DNA of 64,000 nt from Actinoplanes teichomyceticus ATCC 31121 (GTDB lineage Bacteria > Actinomycetota > Actinomycetes > Mycobacteriales > Micromonosporaceae), in assembly GCF_003711105.1 (NCBI RefSeq), contig NZ_CP023865.1, positions 3,311,001 to 3,375,000 on the forward strand. Reading direction: 5' to 3'. The notes under the pieces were generated by a model that saw nothing but the letters and a program-made list of their open reading frames with translations, had not been told where the DNA came from and did not search any database. Positions within the stretch are counted from its first letter, which is position 1, and each line of letters begins with the position of its first letter. The position numbers were made by a program, and so were the translations under genes. Shown here piece after piece: positions 47,962 through 54,596 of this stretch.

Positions 47962-48929
47962 CAGATCCTCCCCACGCCGGCGCCGGCGGTGACCAGCGAC
48001 GGCACCGACGTGGCCGGGTCCAGTGTGTAGCCGTAGTAGGTGCGCGGCTCGGCGACCGTGCCGCCGGCCTCGCACGCGCCCGAGTTGACGAACGCGTTGG
48101 CCCGCTGCACCAGCCGGCCGGGGTTGCTCTCCGCGTAGCCGCCGGTGGAGTGGCACGGGAACGGCACGTTCTCGAAGTAGTTGCCCTCGGCGACCACGCC
48201 GGCGTTCTCGGTGGACGCGATGCCGTACAGCCCGATGTCGCGGTAGTGGTTGTTGTAGACGTGCACCGGCTCGCCGAACCGGACCCGGGGGTGCCGCTGG
48301 TGGGAGCCGTCGAACAGGTTGTGGTGGTAGGTCACCCGCAGGTGGCCGACGTCGGACGGGTAGTTGTCCGAGTGCCCGAGCAGCATCGTCTTGTCGGTGC
48401 CGGCGAACCGGTTCCAGGACACCGTGACGTAGGTGGACTGCCGCTTGATGTCGAGCGACCCGTCGTACGCGGGCAGGAACTCGTTGTGGTCGATCCACAC
48501 GTGGTGCGCCTTGTTGGTGACGCTGATCGAGTCGTCGGAGGCGCCGCTGAACCGGATGTTGCGGATGATCACGTTGTTGCCGGGCCGGGTGGTGGTGCCC
48601 AGTTGCAGGCCGCCCCCGGTGATCTCGGCGGACGAGCCGACGCCGAGGATGCTCTTGTCGGCCACCACGGTGACCATGCCGCCGACCGCGATCCGCCCGG
48701 CGACCAGGATGGTGTACGGGGTGTTGGCCCCGGCGTACCGGGCCAGGTCGGCCGCGGTGCTGACGGTGACCGTCGGCCCGGCCACCCCGCCGGTGGTGCC
48801 GGACAGCCCGAGCGCGGCCACCGAGGCGAAACCGTCCGGGACGCCGGGCGCCGCGGTGGCGGCGTGCGGCGCGTCCAGCAGCGCCGCCGCGGTCAGCGCC
48901 GCGAGGGCGGTGGGCAGGAGTCCACGCAT
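47961..48929 (-). CDS. secreted pectate lyase, PL1 family (third gene of the operon)
   Basis: A 322-residue paralogue of the downstream lyase, with a signal peptide (about 1-27). Key segments are HHVWIDHNEFLPAYDGSLD, VTYHHNLFDGSHQRHPRVR and VHVYNNHYRD. After the signal it has the same GFASVAALGLSGTTGGVAG start as its downstream neighbour, and both share CHST(S/G)GYA near the end, so these two are recent duplicates. The ATG is 4 bp after the preceding gene's stop. Its activity is presumably polygalacturonate cleavage; differences in exact specificity cannot be read. Confidence 0.93.
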   Translation of the reverse strand: MRGLLPTALAALTAAALLDAPHAATAAPGVPDGFASVAALGLSGTTGGVAGPTVTVSTAADLARYAGANTPYTILVAGRIAVGGMVTVVADKSILGVGSSAEITGGGLQLGTTTRPGNNVIIRNIRFSGASDDSISVTNKAHHVWIDHNEFLPAYDGSLDIKRQSTYVTVSWNRFAGTDKTMLLGHSDNYPSDVGHLRVTYHHNLFDGSHQRHPRVRFGEPVHVYNNHYRDIGLYGIASTENAGVVAEGNYFENVPFPCHSTGGYAESNPGRLVQRANAFVNSGACEAGGTVAEPRTYYGYTLDPATSVPSLVTAGAGVGRI

Positions 48930-48933
48930 GTGA

Positions 48934-50013
48934 TCACACCTTTCCGGTGCCGGCGCCGGCCGGCACGATGGTGGGCACCGAGGCCGCGCGGTCCGCGGTG
49001 TACGGGTAGAAGGTGCGCGGCTCGGCCACCGTGCCGCGCGTCTCGATGGCGTGGTTGCAGTCGACGAGGATGTTGTCGCGCTGCACCATCCGTCCGAGCG
49101 GCCCGCTGAAGTCGACCCGGCCCGGGTTGTTCACGCTGACGAAGTAGTTGCCCTCGACGAACAGCCCGGCGTCGTTGGTGGACGCGATGCCGTAGCTGTT
49201 GTCCAGGTAGTAGTTGTTGTAGACGTGCACCAGCGGGGCGAACCGGACCCGCGGGTTGCGCTGGTCCGAACCGTCGAAGAAGTTGTGGTGGTAGGTGACG
49301 CGCAGCCGGCCGGCGTCCTGCGCGGCGTTGTCGTCGTCGTGGCCCAGCAGCAGCGTCTTGTCGTGGTCGTGGAACCGGTTCCAAGAGACGGTGATCAGGT
49401 CCGAGCCGCGTTTGATGTCGACCGCGCCGTCGTCGCCGTCGGAGAAGTCGTTGTGGTCGATCCAGATGTGGTGGCTGAACATCTGCACGTTGATCAGGTC
49501 GTCGGGCGACCCGGAGAACCGCAGGTTGCGGATGATCACGTTGTGCACCGCGGCCGGCGGCGGCGTGGTGAGGTCCTCGTCCACCGGCAGCCCGACGGTC
49601 AGGCCACCACCGGTCAGGGCGGCGCCCGGGCCGAGCCCGACGATGGTCTTGTCGGAGGCGACCGGGTGCATCCCGTCGTGCGCGCCGACCGGCAGCGCGA
49701 TGGTCCCGGAGACCTGGACGACGTACGGTCCGGGGCGGGCGATGTGGTCGAGGAAGGCGGCGGCGGTGGTCACCGTGACGGTGGGCCCGCCGGCGCCGCC
49801 GGTGGTGGTCGCCTGGCCGTGGCCGGCGACGGTCGCGAAACCGTCCGGTCCGGCGGCCGCGGGGACGCCGGCCGCGGCGAGCGGGACGGCCGCCGCGGCG
49901 CCGGGGATGGTGGGGAGGGCAGGAGTGACGGCCGCCGCGGCGCCGGGGATGGTGGGGACGGCGAGCGTGACGGCCGCCGCGGCCGCCGCGCCCAGCGTTC
50001 GGGGAAGACGCAT
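48934..50013 (-). CDS. secreted pectate lyase, PL1 family (second gene of the operon)
   Basis: A 359-residue exported PL1 lyase. The ATG at 50013 has AAAGGA 9 nt upstream. The N-terminal signal region is unusually long (about 50 residues) and contains an internal repeat (TIPGAAAAV twice). The catalytic beta-helix has HHIWIDHNDFSDGDDGAVDI, VTYHHNFFDGSDQRNPRVRF (catalytic Arg retained) and VHVYNNYYLD. It is closer to the first gene's lyase domain (both have TPP.AVHNVII and NVQMFSHH) than to the two genes downstream. Confidence 0.92.
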   Translation of the reverse strand: MRLPRTLGAAAAAAVTLAVPTIPGAAAAVTPALPTIPGAAAAVPLAAAGVPAAAGPDGFATVAGHGQATTTGGAGGPTVTVTTAAAFLDHIARPGPYVVQVSGTIALPVGAHDGMHPVASDKTIVGLGPGAALTGGGLTVGLPVDEDLTTPPPAAVHNVIIRNLRFSGSPDDLINVQMFSHHIWIDHNDFSDGDDGAVDIKRGSDLITVSWNRFHDHDKTLLLGHDDDNAAQDAGRLRVTYHHNFFDGSDQRNPRVRFAPLVHVYNNYYLDNSYGIASTNDAGLFVEGNYFVSVNNPGRVDFSGPLGRMVQRDNILVDCNHAIETRGTVAEPRTFYPYTADRAASVPTIVPAGAGTGKV

Positions 50014-50072
50014 GGCGATGATCCTTTCGGCGGCCGGCGGGACGGCCGGGGGACCGGCCCGCCGGCGCGTGC

Positions 50073-51662
50073 TCAGAGCCGGCCTGCGCCGGCGCCGGCG
50101 GTGACGACGGCCTTCACCGCGTTCGGGTCGTCCAGGATGTACGGGTAATACGCCGAGGCCTCCTGCACCGTGCCGCTGCACTCGGGCGTGCCGGACTCGC
50201 CGACGAACACGTTGTTGCGGGCCACGCAGCGCCCGGCCGGGCCGGCGTAGGTGTTGGTCACCGGCTCCTCGACGTCCTCGAAGTAGTTGCCCTCGACCAG
50301 GCACCCGGCGTTGTTCTGGCAGGCCACCCCGGTGTCGGTGGTGTAGAGGTAGTAGTTGTTGTAGACGTGCACCGGCTCGCCGAAGCGCACCCGCGGGTTG
50401 CGCTGCGGGGTCGCGTCGAACCAGTTGTGGTGGTAGGTCACCTTGAGCCGCCCGGTGTCCTGCGCGCCGTTGCCGTCGTCGTGCCCGAGCAGCATGTTCT
50501 TGGTGTGGTGGTGGGTGTGGTTCCACGACACGGTGACGTACGACGACCCGCGCTTGATGTCGATCAGCCCGTCGTAGCCCTGCGCCAGGTCGTTGTGGTC
50601 GATCCACACGTGGTGCGAGAACATCTGCACGTTGATCGAGTCGTCGCTGGCGTTGCGGAACGTCAGGTTCTGGATGATGACGTTGTGCACCGCGTCGGCG
50701 GGCGGCGTGGTCACCGCCGAGACAGTCAGCCCGATGTTCAGCCCGCCACCGGTGATGCCGGCGTCCGAGCCGACGCCGATGATGGACTTGTTGCTGCTCA
50801 CGTCGTACATCCCGGCGGGCAGGGCGATCGTGCCGCGGACGCAGACGGTGAGCGGGCCGGGCGCCGCGATCGCGCTCAGCAGCTCGGCGGCGTTGTCCAC
50901 GTCGACCGTCGGCCCGCCGGCGCCCCCGGTGGTGCCGCCCTGCCCCCACGCGTTCACCGTGGCGAAGCCGGTCGGCGCGCCGGTGACCGAGCAGTCACCC
51001 GGCGGCGGGGGCGAGGTGCTCGTCGGCGGGGTGGAGCCGCCGGGCCCGGGCGCGGCGGTGTCCACGACGACGTCGTCGTAGGAGGCGCTGGCGTACGCGG
51101 CGACCAGCCCGATCCGCCCGGAGCCGAGGGCGGTGTCGGTGGCCCGGAGCGCCTGGACGCCGTCGATCGAGCCGCGTAGCGTGCTGCCCTGCACGGTCAG
51201 CGCCAGGGTGTGCCAGGTGCCGGTGGCGCCGCCGGTCGCGGTGGTGGCCAGCACCGTGGTCGCGCCGCCGGTGACCCGGTGCAGCTGGGCCGCGCCGCCG
51301 CCGGTGAGCACCAGCGCGTAGTAGGAGCTCGACGACTGGGCGCGGGCGGCGATCCCGGCCGTACGGTCGGTGGCGCCGAAGGCGATCGGCTTGACCCGGG
51401 CCTGGACGGTGTAGTCGGTCCACGAGGTGATGCCGGCGAGCACCTTCGCGTTGGCGCTGGTGCTCGTCTGGCGCAGGGTGGGAGAGCCGTCGGTGACCAC
51501 CGACCAGGAGCCGCCGGAGCGGCTCCAACCGTTGGCGTTGCCGTCGTCGAAGGTGTCGCCGAACAGGGCCTCGGCGTACGCCGGACCGGTTGCCAGGGTG
51601 CCGGCGAGTATGGCGGCCGAGGCCGCGGCGACACCGCCGATGATCCATCGAATACGTTTCAT
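50073..51662 (-). CDS. secreted pectate lyase with N-terminal LamG-like module (first gene of the operon)
   Basis: A 529-residue modular enzyme. A signal peptide (about 1-30, ending GPAYAEA) is followed by a jelly-roll concanavalin-type module (about 32-200; FGDTFDDGNANGWSRSGGSW, VQARVKPIAFG), a Thr/Ser/Pro linker (about 205-222) and a PL1 lyase domain (about 225-529). Lyase marks are HHVWIDHNDLAQGYDGLIDI, VTYHHNWFDATPQRNPRVRF and VHVYNNYYLY. The module probably binds plant cell-wall polysaccharide. The ATG has GAGGATCC upstream. It heads a four-lyase operon controlled from a promoter near 51832-51860. Confidence 0.93.
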   Translation of the reverse strand: MKRIRWIIGGVAAASAAILAGTLATGPAYAEALFGDTFDDGNANGWSRSGGSWSVVTDGSPTLRQTSTSANAKVLAGITSWTDYTVQARVKPIAFGATDRTAGIAARAQSSSSYYALVLTGGGAAQLHRVTGGATTVLATTATGGATGTWHTLALTVQGSTLRGSIDGVQALRATDTALGSGRIGLVAAYASASYDDVVVDTAAPGPGGSTPPTSTSPPPPGDCSVTGAPTGFATVNAWGQGGTTGGAGGPTVDVDNAAELLSAIAAPGPLTVCVRGTIALPAGMYDVSSNKSIIGVGSDAGITGGGLNIGLTVSAVTTPPADAVHNVIIQNLTFRNASDDSINVQMFSHHVWIDHNDLAQGYDGLIDIKRGSSYVTVSWNHTHHHTKNMLLGHDDGNGAQDTGRLKVTYHHNWFDATPQRNPRVRFGEPVHVYNNYYLYTTDTGVACQNNAGCLVEGNYFEDVEEPVTNTYAGPAGRCVARNNVFVGESGTPECSGTVQEASAYYPYILDDPNAVKAVVTAGAGAGRL

Positions 51663-51859
51663 ACCGGATCCTCAGGTGGGGGACGGGTGGATCTCACGGG
51701 CGCGCCGAATTGCCGCCTGACCGGGGAGGCGGGGCCGCCTTACCCGGGTGGCGGGGGCGAAAAAGAATGATCAGGAAATGTCTACGGAATGCGCTTTCCA
51801 GCTGCGTAACGTCCGTGAAACCTTGAGCCGACCATAAATTCGCCAATCGGAGGCAGTCA
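51663..51859 (-). promoter_or_regulatory. promoter and leader of the pectate lyase operon
   Basis: On the minus strand TTGACT (51860-51855) and TTATGG (51837-51832), spaced 17 bp, form a plausible promoter, giving a leader of about 160 nt. The leader contains GC-rich inverted segments (GCCGCCTGACCGGGGAGGCG region, about 51713-51745). No match to the ROK-gene inverted repeat was found here, so control by that regulator is unproven. Confidence 0.45.
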
Positions 51860-52111
51860 ATGCTTTCCGTTTGCAGGAATGTTGCAGGCACGCCGACGCG
51901 AGGATTCCGCCGACGCGCGGGCGTCGCGGTGCGCGGGGGTCTCCCGGCGGGTGTCCGGGTGGGCGTCGCGGTGCGCGGGGGTCTCCCGGCGGGTGTCCGG
52001 GTGGGCGTCGCGGTGCGCGGCGGTCTCCCGGCGGGTGTCCGGGCGGGCGTCGCGGTGCGCGGGCTTCTCCCGGCCGGTGTCCCGGCGGGCCGGCGGGGGG
52101 AAGGGTGCTAG
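51860..52111 (+). CDS. possible small repeat protein (83 residues)
   Basis: An open frame with an ATG well spaced behind GGAGGCAGTCA. After a 20-residue start (MLSVCRNVAGTPTRGFRRRA) it is four 14-residue repeats (GVAVRGGLPAGVRV) encoded by the 42-bp DNA repeat. Because 42 is a multiple of three, all frames stay open, so openness is not evidence. The ribosome site is the only positive sign. If made, it would be a basic, Gly/Val/Arg-rich peptide. Confidence 0.3.
   Translation: MLSVCRNVAGTPTRGFRRRAGVAVRGGLPAGVRVGVAVRGGLPAGVRVGVAVRGGLPAGVRAGVAVRGLLPAGVPAGRRGEGC
51919..52086. repeat. 42-bp tandem repeat, four copies, between pectate lyases and ROK regulator
   Basis: Units start with GGGCGTCGCGGTGCGCGG at 51919, 51961, 52003 and 52045. 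The first three are almost identical and the last is diverged. The array fills much of the divergent control region between the lyase operon and the ROK gene. Confidence 0.92.
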
Positions 52112-52115
52112 AACT

Positions 52116-52147
52116 GTTAAGTGACTTTACCGAGCGCGGTCTATCGT
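52116..52147 (+). promoter_or_regulatory. inverted-repeat operator and promoter of the ROK gene
   Basis: GTTAAGT-g-ACTTTAC (52116-52130) is a near-perfect inverted repeat with 7-bp arms and one mismatch. TATCGT at 52142-52147 fits a -10 hexamer, so the repeat covers the -35 region, as expected for an autoregulated repressor. It stands out as an AT-rich island in very GC-rich DNA. Confidence 0.55.
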
Positions 52148-52235
52148 GGAGCTCCGGTCCTTGACGCCGGCAGAGGGGGTGGCCGAGGATGGGCCGACTG
52201 TTGACCAGCCTGCCTACGACTCACCGGGGGCTCCG

Positions 52236-53441
52236 ATGACGCGTCCGGTCGGCTCGTCCAAGCTGCTGCGCGTCATGAACGAGAGCGCGGCGCTCGCCCA
52301 CCTGCTCGACGCTGGCCCGCTGACCCGTTCCGACCTGCGCGGGCTCACCGCGCTGTCGATGCCGACGATCTCCGAGGTGCTGCGCCGGCTCACCGGGGCC
52401 GGACTGGTCGATGTCGTCGGGTACCACAGTGGCCGCCCCGGGCCGAACGCCGAGATCTATGGCGCGAACCCGGACGCGGCGTACGCGGCCGCGGTCTCCG
52501 TGCGCGACGTCGGCACCAGCGGCACCCCGTCGGTCACCGCCGCGCTCTGTGACCTGACCGGCGCGGTCCGGGCCCGTCTCGAGTCGCGCGTCGACTTCCT
52601 CGCCACCGATCCGGCGGCGGCCGTGGTGGACGTGGTCGCCCGGTTGCGCCGCCGAGCCGGGACTCCGGCCGAGCGGATCCGGCACGTGCGCCTCGGCGTG
52701 CCCGGGTCGTACGACCCGGCGACCGAGACCATCCGGCTGGTCGAGGTGCCCGGCTTCGCCCGCCCCGGCCTGGTGCCGCAGATCGCCGGGAGGCTCGGCA
52801 CGCCCGTCGGCGTGGACAACGACGTGAACCTGGCCGCGGTCGCCGAGCGCAACCGCGGCGCCGGCCGTGACGCGGAGAACTTCGCGCTGCTCTGGATCGG
52901 TCAGGACGGCCTGGGTCTGGCCATCGACATCAACGGCGCGCTGCTGCGCGGCAACCGCGGGGGCGCCGGCGAGATCGGCTACATGCCGCTGTACTCACCC
53001 GACTCCGCGGACCGTAAACTCGACCTGCAGAGCCTCTTCGGCGGCGCCGCGATCATGGAGCTGGGCCGCGACCACGGGATCCCCGGCGACACCCCGGCCC
53101 AGGTGGTCGCCGCCGCGGTCACCGCGCCCGGCGAGTTCCTGGCCTGCCTGGCCGACCGGATCGTGGTGGGTCTGGCCGCGGTCGTCGCGGTCCTCGACCC
53201 CTGCCTCGTGGTGCTCGCCGGTCCGACCGCCCGGGCCGGCGGCGACGCGCTGCTGACCGCGGTGCACCGGGCGTTTAGGCGAGCCGCCCCGCTGGAGGGA
53301 TCATTCGCGGTCACCGCCATCGACGACGACGCCGTGCTGCTGGGCGCGCTCGACGCCGGTCTCGCCGCGGTCCGCGACGGCCTGCTCGCCGCCATCCGCA
53401 ACGATCAGACCCCGGCGGGCGCGGCGCGCCGGGCCCGCTGA
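52236..53441 (+). CDS. ROK-family transcriptional regulator
   Basis: A 401-residue regulator with an N-terminal winged helix (about 10-75; LTRSDLRGLTALSMPTISEV, then LRRLTGAGLVDVVG) and a C-terminal ROK sugar-kinase-like domain (about 85-390; VGVDNDVNLAAVAERN, NRGGAGEIGYMPL). The CxCGxxGCxE zinc motif of canonical ROK members is absent (the region reads YSPDSADRKLDLQSL), so it lacks that metal site. The ATG follows GGGGGCTCCG. It faces the pectate lyase operon and probably senses a sugar or uronate to control it, which is inference from position. Confidence 0.9.
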   Translation: MTRPVGSSKLLRVMNESAALAHLLDAGPLTRSDLRGLTALSMPTISEVLRRLTGAGLVDVVGYHSGRPGPNAEIYGANPDAAYAAAVSVRDVGTSGTPSVTAALCDLTGAVRARLESRVDFLATDPAAAVVDVVARLRRRAGTPAERIRHVRLGVPGSYDPATETIRLVEVPGFARPGLVPQIAGRLGTPVGVDNDVNLAAVAERNRGAGRDAENFALLWIGQDGLGLAIDINGALLRGNRGGAGEIGYMPLYSPDSADRKLDLQSLFGGAAIMELGRDHGIPGDTPAQVVAAAVTAPGEFLACLADRIVVGLAAVVAVLDPCLVVLAGPTARAGGDALLTAVHRAFRRAAPLEGSFAVTAIDDDAVLLGALDAGLAAVRDGLLAAIRNDQTPAGAARRAR

Positions 53442-53478
53442 CGGACTCGCCGCGCCTCACCGCGTCGCCTGACGGAGG

Positions 53479-54150
53479 CTACCGGGGCCGCCGCTCGAAG
53501 CTGCGGGCCTTCGAGCGGCGGCTCGGATCGAACGCGTCGACCGCCCCCGCGCCCTCGCCTCCGGGGCCGTTCCGCCAGCCGAGCACCTTGCGGGCCGCGG
53601 ACCGGACCGTCCGGTGCCCGGGCGGGTACGCTATCTCGAAGTGTGACTCCTTCGGCCGGTCGAAGTCGCCACCCCAGACCACCGCGCCGTCGAGCTCGGC
53701 GAGGATGTCGCGCACCACGACCAGTTCGGCGGGGTACAGGCCGCCCCTGACGCCTGCCGGGTAGGCGTGCGGGCGGATCGCGATGGCCGATCCGGACAGG
53801 TGGTTGGACTCGTAGGGTTCGTGGACGGTGGAGTCACCGGTGTGGCCGTGCACATCGCCGGGTCGCAGCTGGTCGATCTCGTAATGGAAGCGGCGGGCCA
53901 CATGGGTGAGCAGCACCGCCGCGTCACCGGCGGCCAGCTTGACCCGCTGACCGCTGCCCTCGATGGGATGCCAGGCGGTCTCCTCCAGCACCGGCCAGCC
54001 GTTCGCGGAGGTGGAGTCACGCCACGGGCGCGCCCCTCCGGCGGCCGGAGCGGCCTGCGCGGCACCGCCGGGCCGGATCACGGCCACGGCCGCACCGGTG
54101 ATCGCCGCCGTACCGAGCAACCGGCGACGCGACAACTTGACGTCTTTCAC
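53479..54150 (-). CDS. Tat-exported M15-like (D-Ala-D-Ala carboxypeptidase fold) protein with altered metal site
   Basis: A 223-residue exported protein. The GTG at 54150 overlaps the upstream stop (GTGA) and has AAGGGA upstream. A twin-arginine signal (LSRRRLLGTAA) covers about 1-35. The fold resembles M15 peptidases, which cleave D-Ala-D-Ala or L-Ala-D-Glu bonds: NHLSGSAIAIRP matches the HxxGxAxD zinc region, and WGGDFDRPKESHFEI supplies the late His. The Asp ligand position is Ala here (SAIA instead of A-x-D), so catalysis is uncertain. It is last in an operon with a membrane protein and a glycoside-hydrolase-like protein. A 14-bp hairpin overlaps its end. Confidence 0.8.
   Translation of the reverse strand: MKDVKLSRRRLLGTAAITGAAVAVIRPGGAAQAAPAAGGARPWRDSTSANGWPVLEETAWHPIEGSGQRVKLAAGDAAVLLTHVARRFHYEIDQLRPGDVHGHTGDSTVHEPYESNHLSGSAIAIRPHAYPAGVRGGLYPAELVVVRDILAELDGAVVWGGDFDRPKESHFEIAYPPGHRTVRSAARKVLGWRNGPGGEGAGAVDAFDPSRRSKARSFERRPR
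53487..53522. terminator. bidirectional terminator overlapping the M15-like gene end
   Basis: A perfect 14-bp stem (GCCGCCGCTCGAAG / CTTCGAGCGGCGGC) with an 8-nt loop, lying within the last codons of the M15-like gene (stop at 53479) and 45 bp past the ROK gene's stop. It would serve the convergent ROK transcript. Confidence 0.65.
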
Positions 54151-54596
54151 GACGTTGGTCCCTTCTCGTTCATGGGCCGTGTCCTCCGGCGCACCGATGC
54201 CCACCCGAGGCCCGCCAGACTGGCCACGAGGAGCAGCAGCAACACGGCCACCGTGGGGTTCACCCAGGCGGCGACCAGGTCGTAGCCGGCGTGGCACTTC
54301 CTGCTCAGCGGGAAGAGCCGGAAGTAGTCGTCTCGATGAGCGCGGTAGTACGTGTCGTCGTACGGCTCGTGGTGCTGGAACCGGCAGGTCTCCTCGAGGT
54401 CGAGTCCACCCGACAGGGCGCCCAGCAGCCACGCCAGCACGAGCAGGAGGAACGACGCCCACGCCGCATGGCCGAACCAGCCGGGCCGGCGCCAGTCGCC
54501 GGCGCGCAGGCCGCGCCCCAGCCGCCACAGGCTCCAGGCCGGGACGGCCAGCAACGGCAGCAGGGGCAGCAGCGAAGCGACACGCTCGAAGCTCAT
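54147..54596 (-). CDS. multi-helix membrane protein of a cell-wall operon
   Basis: A 149-residue integral membrane protein with three hydrophobic segments: about 7-24, about 45-63 (AAWASFLLLVLAWLLGAL) and about 112-132 (NPTVAVLLLLLVASLAGLG). The loop between helices 2 and 3 is polar and has two cysteines (EETCRFQHHEPYDDTYY, SRKCHAG) that would be extracytoplasmic and may form a disulfide. Both ends overlap neighbours by 4 nt (ATGA upstream, GTGA downstream). No family is recognised; a role in anchoring or exporting the neighbouring cell-wall proteins is inferred. Confidence 0.75.
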   Translation of the reverse strand: MSFERVASLLPLLPLLAVPAWSLWRLGRGLRAGDWRRPGWFGHAAWASFLLLVLAWLLGALSGGLDLEETCRFQHHEPYDDTYYRAHRDDYFRLFPLSRKCHAGYDLVAAWVNPTVAVLLLLLVASLAGLGWASVRRRTRPMNEKGPTS

